From positions 61,095,001 through 61,159,000 of the forward strand of contig BRKX01000003.1 of NCBI GenBank assembly GCA_026008535.1: 64,000 nt of DNA, given 5' to 3'. The DNA comes from Perilla frutescens (lineage: Eukaryota; Streptophyta; Magnoliopsida; Lamiales; Lamiaceae). A model generated the notes under the pieces. That model searched no databases and was not told where the DNA came from. It was given only the letters and a program-made list of their open reading frames with translations. Each line of letters begins with the position of its first letter. Positions within the stretch are counted from its first letter, which is position 1. Positions 1 through 11,379 of the stretch are shown here, piece by piece. The translations under genes were made by a program, and so were the position numbers.

Positions 1-354
1 GAGGAAGAGGAGTTCGTTGAGGAGGATGTCGACGAGGTTGTCTTGCATGCAGTAGATACCTATGTGGACGAGCTCAGTGAACCTGAGGCTGTGTTGGAGG
101 ATGTTGACATCAGCTTCCTCAGCGAAGAAGTGATAGGTATTCGTCCAACAGTTGATTTTCTAATTGCTTTGCTACCTCAACGGAATAATGTGGAGCCATT
201 TGTTTCAGATAAGGGAGAAGCTCCGCCAGCAACCAAGAAGCTGCCTGTTAAGAGGATGCTTTTCATCCCCGAAGCAAGACCTTCTGTGAGGGAACAATCG
301 CCACACAAGAAGACGAAGCCATCTCGTGCGAGGGCGAAGTCGAAGAAACACTGA
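1..354 (+). pseudogene. N-terminal part of Ulp1-associated transposon ORF (partial)
   Basis: An open frame enters from the left edge and stops at 352-354. Its first codons are strongly acidic (Glu/Asp-rich); the last third is Lys/Arg-rich and ends in a basic tail that could be a nuclear localisation signal. No catalytic domain is visible here. It lies just upstream of, and on the same strand as, the Ulp1-type protease at 947-1456, and short conserved-looking exons follow at about 376-465 and 770-862. I infer it is the linker or N-terminal region of the same transposon-borne protein, with introns or breaks between the pieces. The true start lies outside the window. It could also be an unrelated low-complexity ORF. 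Confidence 0.4.
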
Positions 355-769
355 GAGCCGCTAATGTTGGCAATAATGTTCGGTAAATACGTCGTAGCCA
401 GGGAGTATGATTGGAAAGTGATGAAGCCTTTCCACGAGTGGTACGAGAAAGGCCTCACAAAATAGCTGTGAGTTCTCTCCGACTAAACATTTGATTAAAT
501 ATTAGTTATTTTATATGCATCTCGCCTAACGCAAGTCATCTTGTCCCCAGCCCTCCGAGGATATCGTTGTCCGTGGAATGCAAGGGGCAATGTGATGCCC
601 CTTGGTTCAAGGGGCTATGGACAGTGAGGGGATGACTCGATAATGATGTGAGTGACCTTAAATTTAAGAATCCCATCCCAATCAATTGACACCGTCTCAA
701 ACACTACTGAGGGTTACGGTTTCTTTCAGCTTTCATTGTCTTATTCCTTGTTAATATTCTTTGCAGCAA

Positions 770-1456
770 TGCGACGTCCTGTTGAATTTGTTGATTATGT
801 ACTCAACAGAATTTTCCGATTACTTTAAGAAAGATTGGGCTCTTATTGAGTTACTTGGCTGGGTAAATACACACTGACTATACCTGTGTATTTATTAGAT
901 AGCTTCCAATTGCTTATTCAACATCGACCATTATTTAATGCAGCAAACATTGGTGCTAGAGAAAATGGATGAGGTTCATGATCGTATTCTCCCTTATGTC
1001 GACGGCAATTATCCTCAGTAGGGCGGGAAGCCATGGTGGGCAGTTGAAGTGGTTTATGGGATCAGTCACGTCTCCCACGACCATTGGGTCCTGTACATAT
1101 TACACTTTGCCCATGAGGCAATTTTTGTGTTCGACCTGATCTCGAAACGTTGCAAAGACTAGTCCGACATCAAGGACACCTTTCAGCATGTGCAGTGGAA
1201 TGTGCCATTGTTTTATCAATACGACGATGTCTATAGGAACCGGCCCCTTGCTGGTCCTCCAAGAGAAGTGTGGAAGCTGATGCGGTTTGAACACCCTCCA
1301 CAGCAAATAGGGAACTCGGACTGTGGCGTGTTCTGCTTGAAGATATTTGAGTGTATGCTGACGGGTCAGATGTTCGATGATATTGTGCCAGAGAAGGGGC
1401 CGTTCTACAAAAAGGCATTTTGCGCTGAACTCTTCGCCCGTAGCCATCATATTTGA
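770..1456 (+). pseudogene. Ulp1-type (C48) SUMO protease domain, transposon-borne, broken
   Basis: The C48 peptidase fold is recognisable. The His of the triad is in an HWVLY motif (codon 1082-1084), the Asp in a VFDL motif about 16 codons later, and the Cys in NSDCGVFCL (codon 1322-1324). An upstream exon at about 770-862 ends at a plausible GT donor after GGCTGG. The catalytic domain then runs from about 947 to the stop at 1456. In-frame TAG codons at 1019-1021 (where the family has Trp) and 1160-1162 interrupt it, so no intact enzyme is made in one frame. Ulp1 domains of this kind are carried by plant MULE transposons (the Kaonashi type), where their role is unknown. The FAR1-type transposase fragment 3.3 kb away supports that origin. 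Confidence 0.8.
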
Positions 1457-1907
1457 ATATTTGTTAGATTTCTGTCTATGTATTTATGTAGTTGTTGGTC
1501 CAGCCAAACAAATATGTCTAGTTGGGTTGCAAATATTTAGGGGATAAATATTTATAGGATTAAATATTTTGCGGGTGCATATGTCAATATTAGAACTGCC
1601 GATATATTAGGAGTTGGAAACAATAACTATTCACTCTAGGGTGTTTTTGTATGTGTTTTGATTAGATGTATGACCATGTGCCGACGCCAGATATGTTGTA
1701 TTTTGCCCTAAATTGAAAGATTAAGTTGTGATGTATCTTGCAATTGCAGTTCACACATAATTAAAAACTAGGCATTCACATGGCATAATTAAATACAACA
1801 CTAATGACGACATAATTAGGGATTACACTAGCACCGACACCATAATCCAAATTCTAGAGAGACCAGAGAAAGGAGAAAACATTCAAACTACAGTTAATTC
1901 CATCGCT
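1457..1907. other. Spacer between convergent Ulp1 and Myb-like genes
   Basis: AT-rich sequence with no recognisable gene. It separates the 3' ends of the + strand protease and the - strand two-exon gene, so it should hold both 3' UTRs. Confidence 0.5.
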
Positions 1908-2473
1908 TCAATCAGTGTCGCTCTCGCTTGACTGAAACGGGTAGTAGTCATCGTCCCTCATGATAAAAGACCCACCGGTCTCAAACAAGTTCATCAGGGA
2001 TCGATAGTGTGGCTCGTTGTTGCTTTGATACACCATCGTCAACAGATTCATCTGCACAGATAAACAAAAGATTTGTTTGGTTCGTTAAGCAATCTAAGTT
2101 TGGGTGTGTGTTGCATGTGTAATGATAAGTAGGATACCTCTTCAAAACGTGTCCATATGTCGTCCAGATTATAGAACTTGTTGTTCTTGCGATTCCATTG
2201 AAACTCGGCCGGAGTGTAGTCCCACAACGGCTTCAAAGTCTCATAGCATGTCGCTAGCATTTCAACATGCACTTTATACCACTCAACACCGTAGTCCTTT
2301 GAGAATTCTTCATTGATGATCGACCGGACGTTGAAAATAGCCGTGTTGTTGTCCTCATACCCGACCACCCACACTACATCCTCCTTTTGCTCGAGTAGCT
2401 CATTCACAACGTGGGATTCAAGCCTCTCCGTCCAATAAGAGTCGTAGAAAAATGCTTCTTGAGGTGGCGCCAT
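1908..2473 (-). CDS. Two-exon Myb/SANT-like transposon-associated protein A
   Basis: Exon 1 runs 2473 to 2138 (112 codons from the MAPPQEAFFYD start). It ends at GAG|GTATCC, and exon 2 starts after TGTGCAG at 2051 and ends with TGA at 1908-1910. The intron is phase 0, giving 159 residues. The protein is rich in Trp, Glu and Tyr and ends in an acidic tail. It aligns by eye with the two broken genes next to it: the block before the intron has the pattern NLDDIWTRFEE, and after the intron comes an MVYQSNNEPHYRSLMNLFE block. The spacing of Trp residues resembles Myb/SANT-like domains found in transposon-associated plant proteins, but I do not recognise a specific family. It is the only intact member of the trio. 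No function is assigned. Confidence 0.55.
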
Positions 2474-2901
2474 TTTGGGTTGTATTTGAGTAGGGGTTAT
2501 GCGTTTGTTGGGAGCGAATATGAGAAGGGAGTTTGTGGGTGCATTTGAGAATGAAGTTTTATCTTTAATAGGGAACCTGCCGACATAAGATCTTGTATAT
2601 GGACAAATAATTATACAAATGGAATATATTCCCTCCATTCCAAAGTTATCTTTGGAAATAGGTGTGCATGCATCTTTACCGACAAGGTTATAGTCAAGAT
2701 AAACAACAGTCACACGTCTTCCATATCAAGGCCTGAAGCCCGATGTTGGGAAAATTGTCTAATATTACAACCAAATTTAAAGTAAATGGATCCAAGTTCA
2801 CATAAATAGATGTTTTAATGAAACTCAACAGTCAAATAAGTCTTAGGCACATCGACAGTTGTATACTAATATACATCGACATTCATTAGAGGACACATAT
2901 T

Positions 2902-3490
2902 TTACTTGTCATTGTCGGAGTCGATTAGTGGTGGCCTGACATCATCTTTGTGCTCGTCGTCACCTATAATATCTAGGTGACCCTCAAGATCGAACATCAC
3001 CTTGAAAAAATTCCAGCAACTTTCTCCCTCATTCATATAGACAAGTGCGTCCGGGCGTATCTGTATGTGGGACGAAAAGTTTAGATAATCCAATATGTGA
3101 CCTTGTCTACACATGAGAAACAGTTGACTAAATAAATACCTTGGCAATCTGTTATCACTCGGCCATGTCGAGATCTAGCCACTTACTCATGGGGTTCATC
3201 CACGTTGGCCCTGCAAATTTTAGTAACCAACCAAATAGTTCGTACCTGTCCCTCCAATGCTCAAGTCGTGTCTGAAGTTGCCCCATTGTTATTTCACGCT
3301 CACATTGCTGGCGTATCTCTTGCTGTAGATACACGAGGCAAGTCTGGTGAGTCGCGGGGTCAGCCGGGATCCAGAAGCCTTTGTGCGCAAAGAAATATAG
3401 CTCGTCCATGCAGAACGACTCCATGGTTCTGCTCCATGGCTCATTGTTGTAAAATATATCATCTCGTGCAAGCGGCACGGGTAAAGCCAT
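2902..3490 (-). pseudogene. Two-exon Myb/SANT-like paralogue B, two nonsense codons
   Basis: The ATG at 3490 opens 111 codons with a central WRDRYELFGWLLKFAG block. By homology with neighbour C, exon 1 should continue to GCCAAG|GTATTT (intron from 3139). TGA (3155-3157) and TAA (3152-3154) lie in frame just before that junction, where C has Trp-Arg. Exon 2 starts after CATACAG at 3060 and runs to TAA at 2902-2904 with an IRPDALVYMNEGE block and an acidic tail. A strong alternative donor (GA|GTAAGT) lies upstream of the stops, so a shortened product is not excluded. The start is chosen because it matches that of paralogue A. Probably a tandem copy carried by the same transposon. Confidence 0.55.
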
Positions 3491-3789
3491 TTGTAGTTCT
3501 TTAGGTGTAGTATGTTGGTGTAATATGTTGATGATTTAGGGCTTCAATGGCGAGTGAATTTATAGAAAAACGCAGATAGTGACTAACACATACTAAGGTA
3601 ACAAGACATTGATTAAGACAAACTCGTAACACGACAAAAATAACAAAAGGATCATGGAAGATCACATGCATGATAAAGTCATCAAAAGAACACGTGTCAG
3701 TGGTACAGTCTAAAATGCGTAGATAATAGATAAGTCTTCATACATAAAATTAAAGAAAATCAAAAGGGCACACACGCACTAGAATTTTC
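3491..3789. other. Promoter-side spacer of paralogue B
   Basis: About 300 bases of AT-rich sequence between paralogues B and C. No ORF or recognisable motif was supported. Confidence 0.4.
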
Positions 3790-4440
3790 TTATATATCTG
3801 CAGCCTCGTCAACCGTGTCATCGGCATCCACATCGACAATGCTATCCAGAGCAAACGCACCCTCGTCCATATCGTCTGCATCAATTTCGTCAACACCTGG
3901 GCCAACCGCGGACAAAGCGGGGCTTGATCCACTCGAAGGATCATCTACTTCAAACAACTCCTTTAAGATTACCCAGAATTCCTCCCCCTCATTCTTGTAC
4001 ACCGATGCTGCGGGACGTACCTTAAAAAATAACAAGTTTATAGTTCATGTAATATAATCTCGACGTGTGTACATGCAAGGTGAATATACCTGCTTAACCC
4101 TTCTCCACATGCTATCGGGCAAGTCGACAAAGTTGGTGACGTCATCGTAGCAGCGAGGATGTCCAAAGTCCAGCAGCCATGAAAGCATCTCATATCTCTC
4201 GGCCACTGAGCTACCTTAAGCTCGAATTCTTCATTGGAAAGTGCAATCTCCAATTGTTGTTCGACAAGTCCGCGGACGTTGTGAATAACTCGAAGATTAC
4301 CCGCATCCTCCCCCGGGATCCAATTTCCACTCAAATACTGATGCTCCAGCTCGAGCAGGGCAACCTGCTCGGCATACCTGGTCTATGGCTCTACAAAGAA
4401 AATGTCATCTTGTGATATCGCTCTTGGTGCTATTTGCAGC
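3790..4440 (-). pseudogene. Two-exon Myb/SANT-like paralogue C, nonsense, frameshift and lost start
   Basis: Exon 2 (4020 to 3790) begins after a TTTTTTAAG acceptor and encodes a VRPAASVYKNEGEEFW block matching paralogue B, then a long Asp/Glu-rich tail. Exon 1 ends at CAG|GTATAT (intron from 4089). Its frame is broken: the conserved EPW near the N terminus reads EP-stop (TAG, 4383-4385). The frame also shifts around the WPRDMRC segment, after which another frame carries the family block ending DLPDSMWRRVKQ. No ATG is found in frame upstream of the SQDDIFF block. It is the most decayed of the three. Confidence 0.55.
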
Positions 4441-4802
4441 TGTGGATATCTGAGATGAGAATTAGGGTTAGGAGAGTTACGACCATAAATAGAAGGTGCA
4501 TTTAAACTGTTAATAACTGATGCATGGGGTAACATGCATGTCCAACAGTTAATTTTCTAAAGTTGTAGCATATGCCACCTTTGTGAAGTGTCTAAATCAG
4601 AATCCAATCCGGCCGAGAATCTTCATTGGATGCATCGGCAGACAGGTCACTTTGTCAAACGCTACATGCTACATATATCGGCAGGACCTAATTTGACAGA
4701 TAAAGACAATGCAGAATCACGTGAAAGTAATCTTACCTCGATGATTCATGAGCTGGAGGGCACTGCCGATATGGAATTGCTCAATGTTAGTGGAGCTTAC
4801 AC

Positions 4803-6384
4803 CCACCAAGATCTACTGGGCCCAGCCCTAGCTTCATTTGTCGACTGTCCAGTTAGTGGCTTGAGCAAGGACAAATTCAAAAAATTCTCATCATCCACGT
4901 AAATAACAGGGACAAGAAAAATAATATGAACATTATTGGCGTGATTTATAGCTATAGTATATACTTGAAATAATGACGACACATCTAGCGGCTCATCCAG
5001 ATTAACATCACGAGAGTACTGAGTCAAACTTGCATCTTCGTCCTGAATGCATGGTTTAGGGGAGTGCAGTTAATAATTTAATCTAAATTGGGAGCCGGAT
5101 ATGGAGTAAGTGTGAAGAAACAATACTTCAAATGACGTCGTAGGGACGTAATCATGTGACGCCGGTCGCCTTGACATGGAGTCAGTCTCGTCCCCCTCAT
5201 TAGATCGCTCGGTGTTTGTATCATTCTGAATAGAAGGCTCGACATCTGCAAAAGTGACAATGACACTTATAACTATCGAATGATAATCTTGGCATGAAAC
5301 TAACCATAATCGGACAATATTCTGGTACTCGGCCACTTTAGAACAGAGGGTGGGGGATTGGGATTCAGTTTCTTTCGCTTCCAGTGTGAAGTAATTGGTG
5401 TCTTGCCCCGATGTTTGGCGAGGGAAAGATCCCGAATATTGGTCCGATCAGCTCTCGCACCTGACAGATCCCTGGCTTTTTGCCTTTTATGTGGTCTGCC
5501 CTTGTTAACCATCGCATGCACGTCACCCTTCAAAGCATGTATTCGATCTAAACATGTCTTCCTGCCTTGTTGGTGGTTTTTCACATCGTGCGCCACCTCA
5601 AGAGTGATCCTCATCACATAATTCACAAAGGCCATTTCATCAACGGCCTCGTTATCGTCTGCAATGGAATAGTCTCTAATGTCGTTTAAATGTCGCTGCC
5701 TCACAGATTTGCACTATCGACTCATGATGTAGCATGTTGACAGCCTAGTCACATTGAAGTGAAAATAAATTCTAAGTATATGCCGACATAGAACTACTTC
5801 AGTCTCATACATATGGCAGCTGTTTCGATTCACTGTTGTATTGGACAACTCGAATCCTCGACATGAGGGGTTGCGAGGTGACCTTAAAGTGCGACTCAAA
5901 TGCCTTATACACGTTTACAGCAAGGGCAAATTGCGACTCAAATGCCTTATACACGTTCCTTGTGTACACTTGTGCTGCTTGAGCCAGCAATAGGCTGTTG
6001 TTCATGAACTGTCCCGGTGCAACCGATGTTCAGAGCATCATCAGCAATCTCCTTTGTAGGCCAATCATGCAGGATCTGCTCGTACTTATCGAAAAATTTG
6101 GTCAAAGTGGAACTCGCCGAGCACAGATCCTTCAATACCTTGTTCGTAACCTCACTATGCGAGGTCGCAAGAAGACCCACGCTGAAGGAGGTGTTCGTGA
6201 ACACCGATGCCCACCTCTTCTTCAACCTGTACATATTGGAGAACCAACTATGATCATCGAGGGCATAGTTAGTGATCATGGAACCCCAACACTCCTCAAA
6301 CTCATCCTCCGTCTCCACCCCACATATGCAGTGATACCACTGCCGCTTGAATTCACTGTTGCCATTTAATTTTCCAAAATGAGA
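4803..6384 (-). pseudogene. FAR1/MULE-type transposase, C-terminal part, multi-exon, broken
   Basis: Reading leftward from about 6384, the frame contains the FAR1/FHY3-MULE signature EFEECWGSMITNYALDD followed by MYRLKKRWA and SEVTNKVLKDL (6330-6110). Then come a VYTRNVYKAFES block, a SWIM-like segment ending LCRHILR (about 5800) and, after an in-frame TAG at 5714-5716 (family Trp), a basic KGRPHKRQ tail. Splice-compatible joins continue it: intron 1 begins at TATG|GTTAGT (about 5304) and ends TTTTGCAG (about 5245), and intron 2 begins at TTTGAA|GTATTG (about 5128). Exon 4 fades near 4803. At least two frameshifts and a 42-bp internal duplication (VYKAFES twice, 5890-5956) are present. The N-terminal DNA-binding region and most DDE residues are missing, so it is 5'-truncated. 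Confidence 0.75.
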
Positions 6385-7127
6385 GGGGGCGTTTCGGCTG
6401 ATATGTCACTGACAAAGCCGATGACTCACTGATTTGCCAGAAAACATTCAGGTGTCGACATCAACCCTTATGCGGATACTACCGATACTAGCCCGGGTCC
6501 CACACGCTACTGTTCACCGTTGAAGTGTCCTAATAGCTAAGTCACCTCTTTTCCTATGAAATACGGTCATATACGCCTCAAAATTAAAGTTAAAGTATTT
6601 CTAAAAAAAGGCCACGTGTCAGCATCCCAACAGAGCCCGAATAGTGCCCGGGGGTAGCGTATAATTTAGCAGGTGGGTGGCTTGAAGAGTAGAGTTTTTT
6701 TTTTTTTTTTTTTTCATTAAGGGCATTTTTCTCCATTCATCCACAAAGTAAGTAGAAACAATATTTTTGAATTTAATTATTAGCTAATTTTTGCCCGTTT
6801 CTAATTTCTATATGTTTAAATAGTTGTTAATTTGTCACTTTAACAAATGATCAATGATAGAGACAAAAAACAACTAAACGGTGTATTATTATATATATAT
6901 CAAACGAAAAGTTATATATGATACTTTTCTCAATATTAGAACTTATACTTTTTCAATGAAAAAATTGTAGTAATAACTTTAAAAATACCGCCATCTTTTC
7001 CTTTGATTTTTTTCGGCAGTAAATTTTTAAAATATAAACGTTATATTTTTTAATATTAGAAGTGATACTTTTCAATATGAGAAGTGATTCTTTTTTTCAT
7101 TTGATATAAATTCTTATATACAACTTA
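6385..7127. other. Transposon flank and AT-rich spacer
   Basis: 6385-6690 is moderately GC and may be the terminal region of the MULE-type block. It is followed by a poly-T run (about 6693-6713) and AT-rich sequence. Short ATTAGAAGTGATACTTTT-like motifs occur near 7045 and recur near 36800. No gene is visible. Confidence 0.4.
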
Positions 7128-8375
7128 CTCTACAACAAAAATGACCTCTAGAGACAATATTATTAGAGAGGATAAATGTCGTTACTCATAATAGACATAA
7201 TTAATGACACGCTGTCTCTAATAACCACATGCCATCTCTAATGGTATTTTTGTGACAACATTGTTGTCTCACTTAAAATGATGTTTGATTTATTTGGGAC
7301 GAGCTGAGCTTATGAACGCTCTATTTGAGACGATGTAATGTCGCCGTAAAAAATATTTTTAAGTGACCAGAATATTTAAAAATAAAAATTAAGAGGAATT
7401 TTAGTAGAGTGACTAAATTAAATTTTCAAATCATCAATAATTAAAAACTAATATTAAATGATAAAAAATATAACAAATCATAATTTGGTAGGATGAACGC
7501 TAATATATCAAGTGAAAAACTAACCTAAAGCACTAAAAAATGAAATTGAATAAAAAAAAAAAATTATAGCGTAATAGAAAAATGCATTAGACGATTTCAT
7601 CCACCTAAAAATGTTGGGATAGAAGATGTATGAAAAATTAAAAACACCCCAAAATTTGTGTATTTTAAGACAATTAACACTTATTATCATCAAACTCAAG
7701 TAATTTAATTCAAATAAAACACATTTTGTTATATTATCAAACAAATTATTTTAGCAACCATTACTAAAATACCCATCGGTCTTTATTTTTAAATATTTTA
7801 TTTGGTATATTTTGAAAAATTTAAAATAAAGAAAACAACAAAAACATTTAATTGATTATTTGAAAATAAAATGCTAAAAAATATTAATAAATTGTAGAAT
7901 AACCCTAAATAACAAGTATAGAATTAAATTAAAGCATAAGAAAATTGAAATAAAAGTAAAATTGAAAAAACAATAAAAATTGGTATGTACATTTTTTTGT
8001 CTCGATCCTAACATTTTTGGTCCCAAATTTAATTTTTTCTGATGTTTTTGGCCCTAAATAATATGTTTCGACTGATTTAGTCCCAAAATTTAATGGTTGT
8101 TAAGTATCACGTTAGTTTTGAGACCAAAAATGTCGAAACATATCATTTGGGACTAAAAATATTGGAAAAATTCTCTTGGAACCAAAATAGTAACCATTGG
8201 AGCTAAAAGTGTTTTGACCCTATTATAATGGGACAAAGACTAAAATTAACTCTAAAAATATCATTAGATATAATATGTGATAATTAGAGACGACATATGT
8301 CAATATTTAAGTCTATTATAGTGATGAATTTATCATCTCTAATATTATCTCTAAAGATCATTTTTATTGTAGTAG
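7128..8375. mobile_element. CACTA-like non-autonomous DNA transposon, copy 1
   Basis: The left end (CTCTACAACAAAAATGACCT...) and the reverse complement of the right end (CTACTACAATAAAAATGATC...) align over about 110 bp, including shared AGAGA(T/C)AATATTA and TGTC(G/A)TCTCTAAT blocks. This marks a terminal-inverted-repeat element of about 1.25 kb. The ends resemble the CACTA superfamily (CACTACAA...), with decay of the outermost bases. No transposase frame is present, so it is non-autonomous. The same family occurs again at 52241-54053. The 3-bp target duplication expected for CACTA could not be fixed. Confidence 0.7.
7985..8222. mobile_element. MITE-like inverted repeat nested in CACTA-like copy 1
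   Basis: Two arms of about 100 bp containing AATATGTTTCGAC and its complement face each other across about 20 bp, carrying TTTGGTCCC / GGGACTAAA motifs. The arms would fold into one long hairpin. The absence of this block from the second copy of the host transposon is expected for a later insertion. No ORF. Confidence 0.5.
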
Positions 8376-8722
8376 TTGGTGTATTGAAGACCAATTCCAT
8401 ATATAACACGTAGTAGATTATCTAACACGTAAATTATCGAACTGTCAATGAAAATTGATTGATGGTGACATAAAATCTAGTTATGCAACACCAAATGAAA
8501 TAGAAATTGCAACAGAGGATCTAATCCGAGGGAAAATAGGCCCAATTATCTGTTGATCAGTATCTCTGGATTTAGCGGAATCCCAATTAATTAGAATTAG
8601 GCTAGGAGGAAGGAACAATGACCAAAAAATAAAGTAATTAGTTTTTTTTTCTTTGTTTTTTTTTTTTTGAGAAATTAAAAGGAGAGTGTTGGGGTTTTGA
8701 ATACGGATCGGGCATCTTAATT

Positions 8723-8768
<46 letters not shown>

Positions 8769-9477
8769 ATTTCCACTGCTTGTGTCTTCCTGAAATTAAG
8801 AACCACTGATAGCCTTCCTAGAAGTTGTATTTCTTCTATTCTTAAAGTCCACTTGTATGATTGATCATTCATACCCAAACATCAAACAAAACAAAATCTC
8901 ATGAAGAAAATCTACCTATATGTATACAAAAACTTTGGAAACTTAATTTAAACTCAATTTGAAAATGATGACTACCTTAATGAATGTGACATTAACAACA
9001 GATTAACACACAAGAAAGGCATGGGCCACTTGCTAGCTAAAATCCATTTTTTAATATTAATAATTACGTTGCATTGCCGTGGATATATGGTTAATTGCCC
9101 TTACTTATTTTCTAGCATTTCGTTATCTTAGGTTTAGTGTTCGTTTGTATAATATTCTTTAATCGAATGCGTCATTTAAATAATATGAACTAGCGGAGAC
9201 CACGTGTGTAGCACATAAATTATATAATTTTTACTAAAATATATAAAATTAAAACTTTTTTTAAAAGTGTAAAATTTAAAGTTATAGGTTATATTATAAT
9301 TAGAAAATATTAATAAATATCTAATAAATAATTAGAGTAAGCGCGCGCGCACACACACATATATATTAATAACATTAAAATGAATTCTTTTATCTAAAAA
9401 TAAAAAAGTAATATCATTGTGTTTTTTAATTTCTTCTTAAATTAATATATTTTTATATTAAAATAGAACATCTTGTC
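8376..9477. other. AT-rich intergenic sequence with microsatellites
   Basis: No gene supported. Contains T-rich tracts (8641-8670), the TA repeat listed separately, and a short GC/CA/TA compound microsatellite near 9343-9365. Confidence 0.5.
8728..8766. repeat. (TA)n microsatellite
   Basis: About 19 uninterrupted TA dinucleotides. Confidence 0.95.
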
Positions 9478-9486
9478 AATGTTTTT

Positions 9487-10597
9487 GAGGAGATTGCACT
9501 TTTGGTCCCACAGAACATCCTCGCATTTGGAAATGGTCCCAATACTCTCACTTTTGATCCCAAATTAAAAAAATAAAGCATAAATGACCCCATAGAACTA
9601 TATTTTGCAATTTTAGTCCCAATATTTTAACAAATCCGTCAAATACTAACGAAGTCTTGCACATGAGGCACACATGACTATCCAAATCCGAAATTAAATC
9701 TGAATTTTATGAAAATCCCCAAATAATAAAAACATGTAATCATGAATCAAAAAATAATTAAAAATAATCATAACATTAAAAAGAATGTGATTAAATATTC
9801 TAAAAGAAAAATAAAAAAATAATTAAGAAATGGATATGAAGAATGGGTGTGCAGCTTCACACTCAGCATCCCTTCTCTCTCCCATCTTTTCCCCGCCGAC
9901 CACCCTTCTCACATCTTCTCCCTGTCAATGGCCATCTCCTTCGCTGCTACTCTGTCATTTTCTTTTGGCTATCTTCTCACCCAATCAATGAGGACGCATC
10001 GGGCAGCAACATCATATCCCTCTCTTCTTCTTGTGCAACCAATTTCTCTCTCATCTTTCCCCGCCGACGACCACCTCCGATAGATCTGGTTGCGGTCGTT
10101 GATGGGGGATTGGGGGCCACTGTTACGATCCTCATGACAACCGCTTCATCTTTGATATCTTTTATGGAGAACGAATGCGATAATTCATCCTCTTCATCTG
10201 AGGAAACTGTGCACGACGACGAAGCATATTTAGGACTAGAACCATGGGCAATTTTCGCCCTTTTTTTTGGAGACTTTTGCAGATTTGGGAGCAGAATTAT
10301 GGGCAAGTTTTTCCAATTCTTGAAGTCGTGATATAGAAGAGTGGGTTTGATTTGGCGATTTCTTCAATTAGGGTTCAACGTCATTAGTTAAGAAATTGAG
10401 AAAATCACATGCGCCTTACGTGAAGACTTTCTGTTAGTGTCTAACGGATTCGTTAAAATTTTAGGACTAAAAGTGCAAAATATAGTCGTATGGGATCACT
10501 TTTGCGTGATTTTTTACATTTGGGGTCAAAAGTGAGAGTATTGGGATCATTTCCAAACGAGAGGATGTCCTGTGGGACCGAAAATGCAATTTCCTCC
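9487..10597. mobile_element. MULE-like TIR element with 9-bp TSD
   Basis: Terminal inverted repeats of about 160-170 bp start GAGGAGATTGCACTTTTGG on the left and read GGAGGAAATTGCATTTTCGG from the right. Both contain GGTCCCACAG(A/G)ACATCCTC. The element is flanked by a perfect 9-bp direct repeat AATGTTTTT (9478-9486 and 10598-10606), the length typical of Mutator-like elements. It encodes no transposase. Its centre (9843-10340) is clearly more GC-rich than the arms and stays open in more than one frame, see the separate entry. Related termini occur at 16570-18691 and 62427. Confidence 0.8.
9843..10340. other. GC-richer coding-like core of the MULE-like element
   Basis: A 160-codon open frame on the + strand overlaps a 109-codon open frame on the - strand. 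The - strand reading has a Lys/Arg-rich stretch, a Ser-rich acidic segment and a GGGRRRGK run, which looks more like natural protein sequence than the + strand one. Neither matches a family I recognise. Base composition differs sharply from the AT-rich terminal repeats, as expected for captured host sequence in a Pack-MULE. That is inference; it could be random open reading in GC-richer DNA. Confidence 0.35.
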
Positions 10598-10606
10598 AAT
10601 GTTTTT

Positions 10607-11379
10607 TTACTAATAATTTTCGGGCAAACCTATGTTGATCAAAAAAAATTCCATGCATTATATTAGGTATCGAACGGAATTCTTTTGTGATTATGTTAAG
10701 TTGGTTTTAATTTCTCAGATCAATATCCTTTTAAAAATTGAAGAAAATAGATTAAAATTATAATATTTATACTTTATAGTTAGGTGTGTTTCTAAATACT
10801 CTACATATTTTTCATACAATGTTATGTTCGAAAATTTATTTTAAAAAATACAAGGCATGTTTGAAAATGTATTTTTGAACATACATGATCAATTTCTTAG
10901 GAAGAAAAATAATTGAACGTATTTTCGAACATGTTGATCATATTTGTAATTCAATAATTTACAAATCCAAAATTGAGTGACAAAACATCAATATTTGCAA
11001 GTTTAAATCACATTTTTATTACAAATTCAAAGTATACATGACAATTATTAACCAATTAGCATTTCCGCCTCTTTATTTTCAAATTCGAAAAACTAAATTG
11101 TGAGTTGTGACAACTCTTTTTATCTCTCAAACGTAAACACTTCTCGCTCACACGTGAAAATTTCTCTATTTAATTATGTAGCATACATGAATTAATATTT
11201 TTTAAATTGGTTAAAACTTTTTTTTTAAATTGAGGATAAAATTGGATCCGAACATTGGTCCATCTTACGAATTTTGACCTGTAAGATGGTCTTATACAAG
11301 CTTTTGTCACTTATGAAAATATTAAATTTAGAGATATTAGAGATTCATTCTTTTTTAATTTAGATGGTAGTTGATGAGT
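10607..11379. other. AT-rich intergenic sequence
   Basis: No gene supported. Contains short repeats of TGTTCGAAAATTTATTTT-like sequence near 10825-10940. Confidence 0.4.

Noticed and set aside
4588..4902. A + strand gene of 104 codons
   Set aside because: It overlaps splice-compatible exons of the - strand FAR1-type relic and shows no family pattern.
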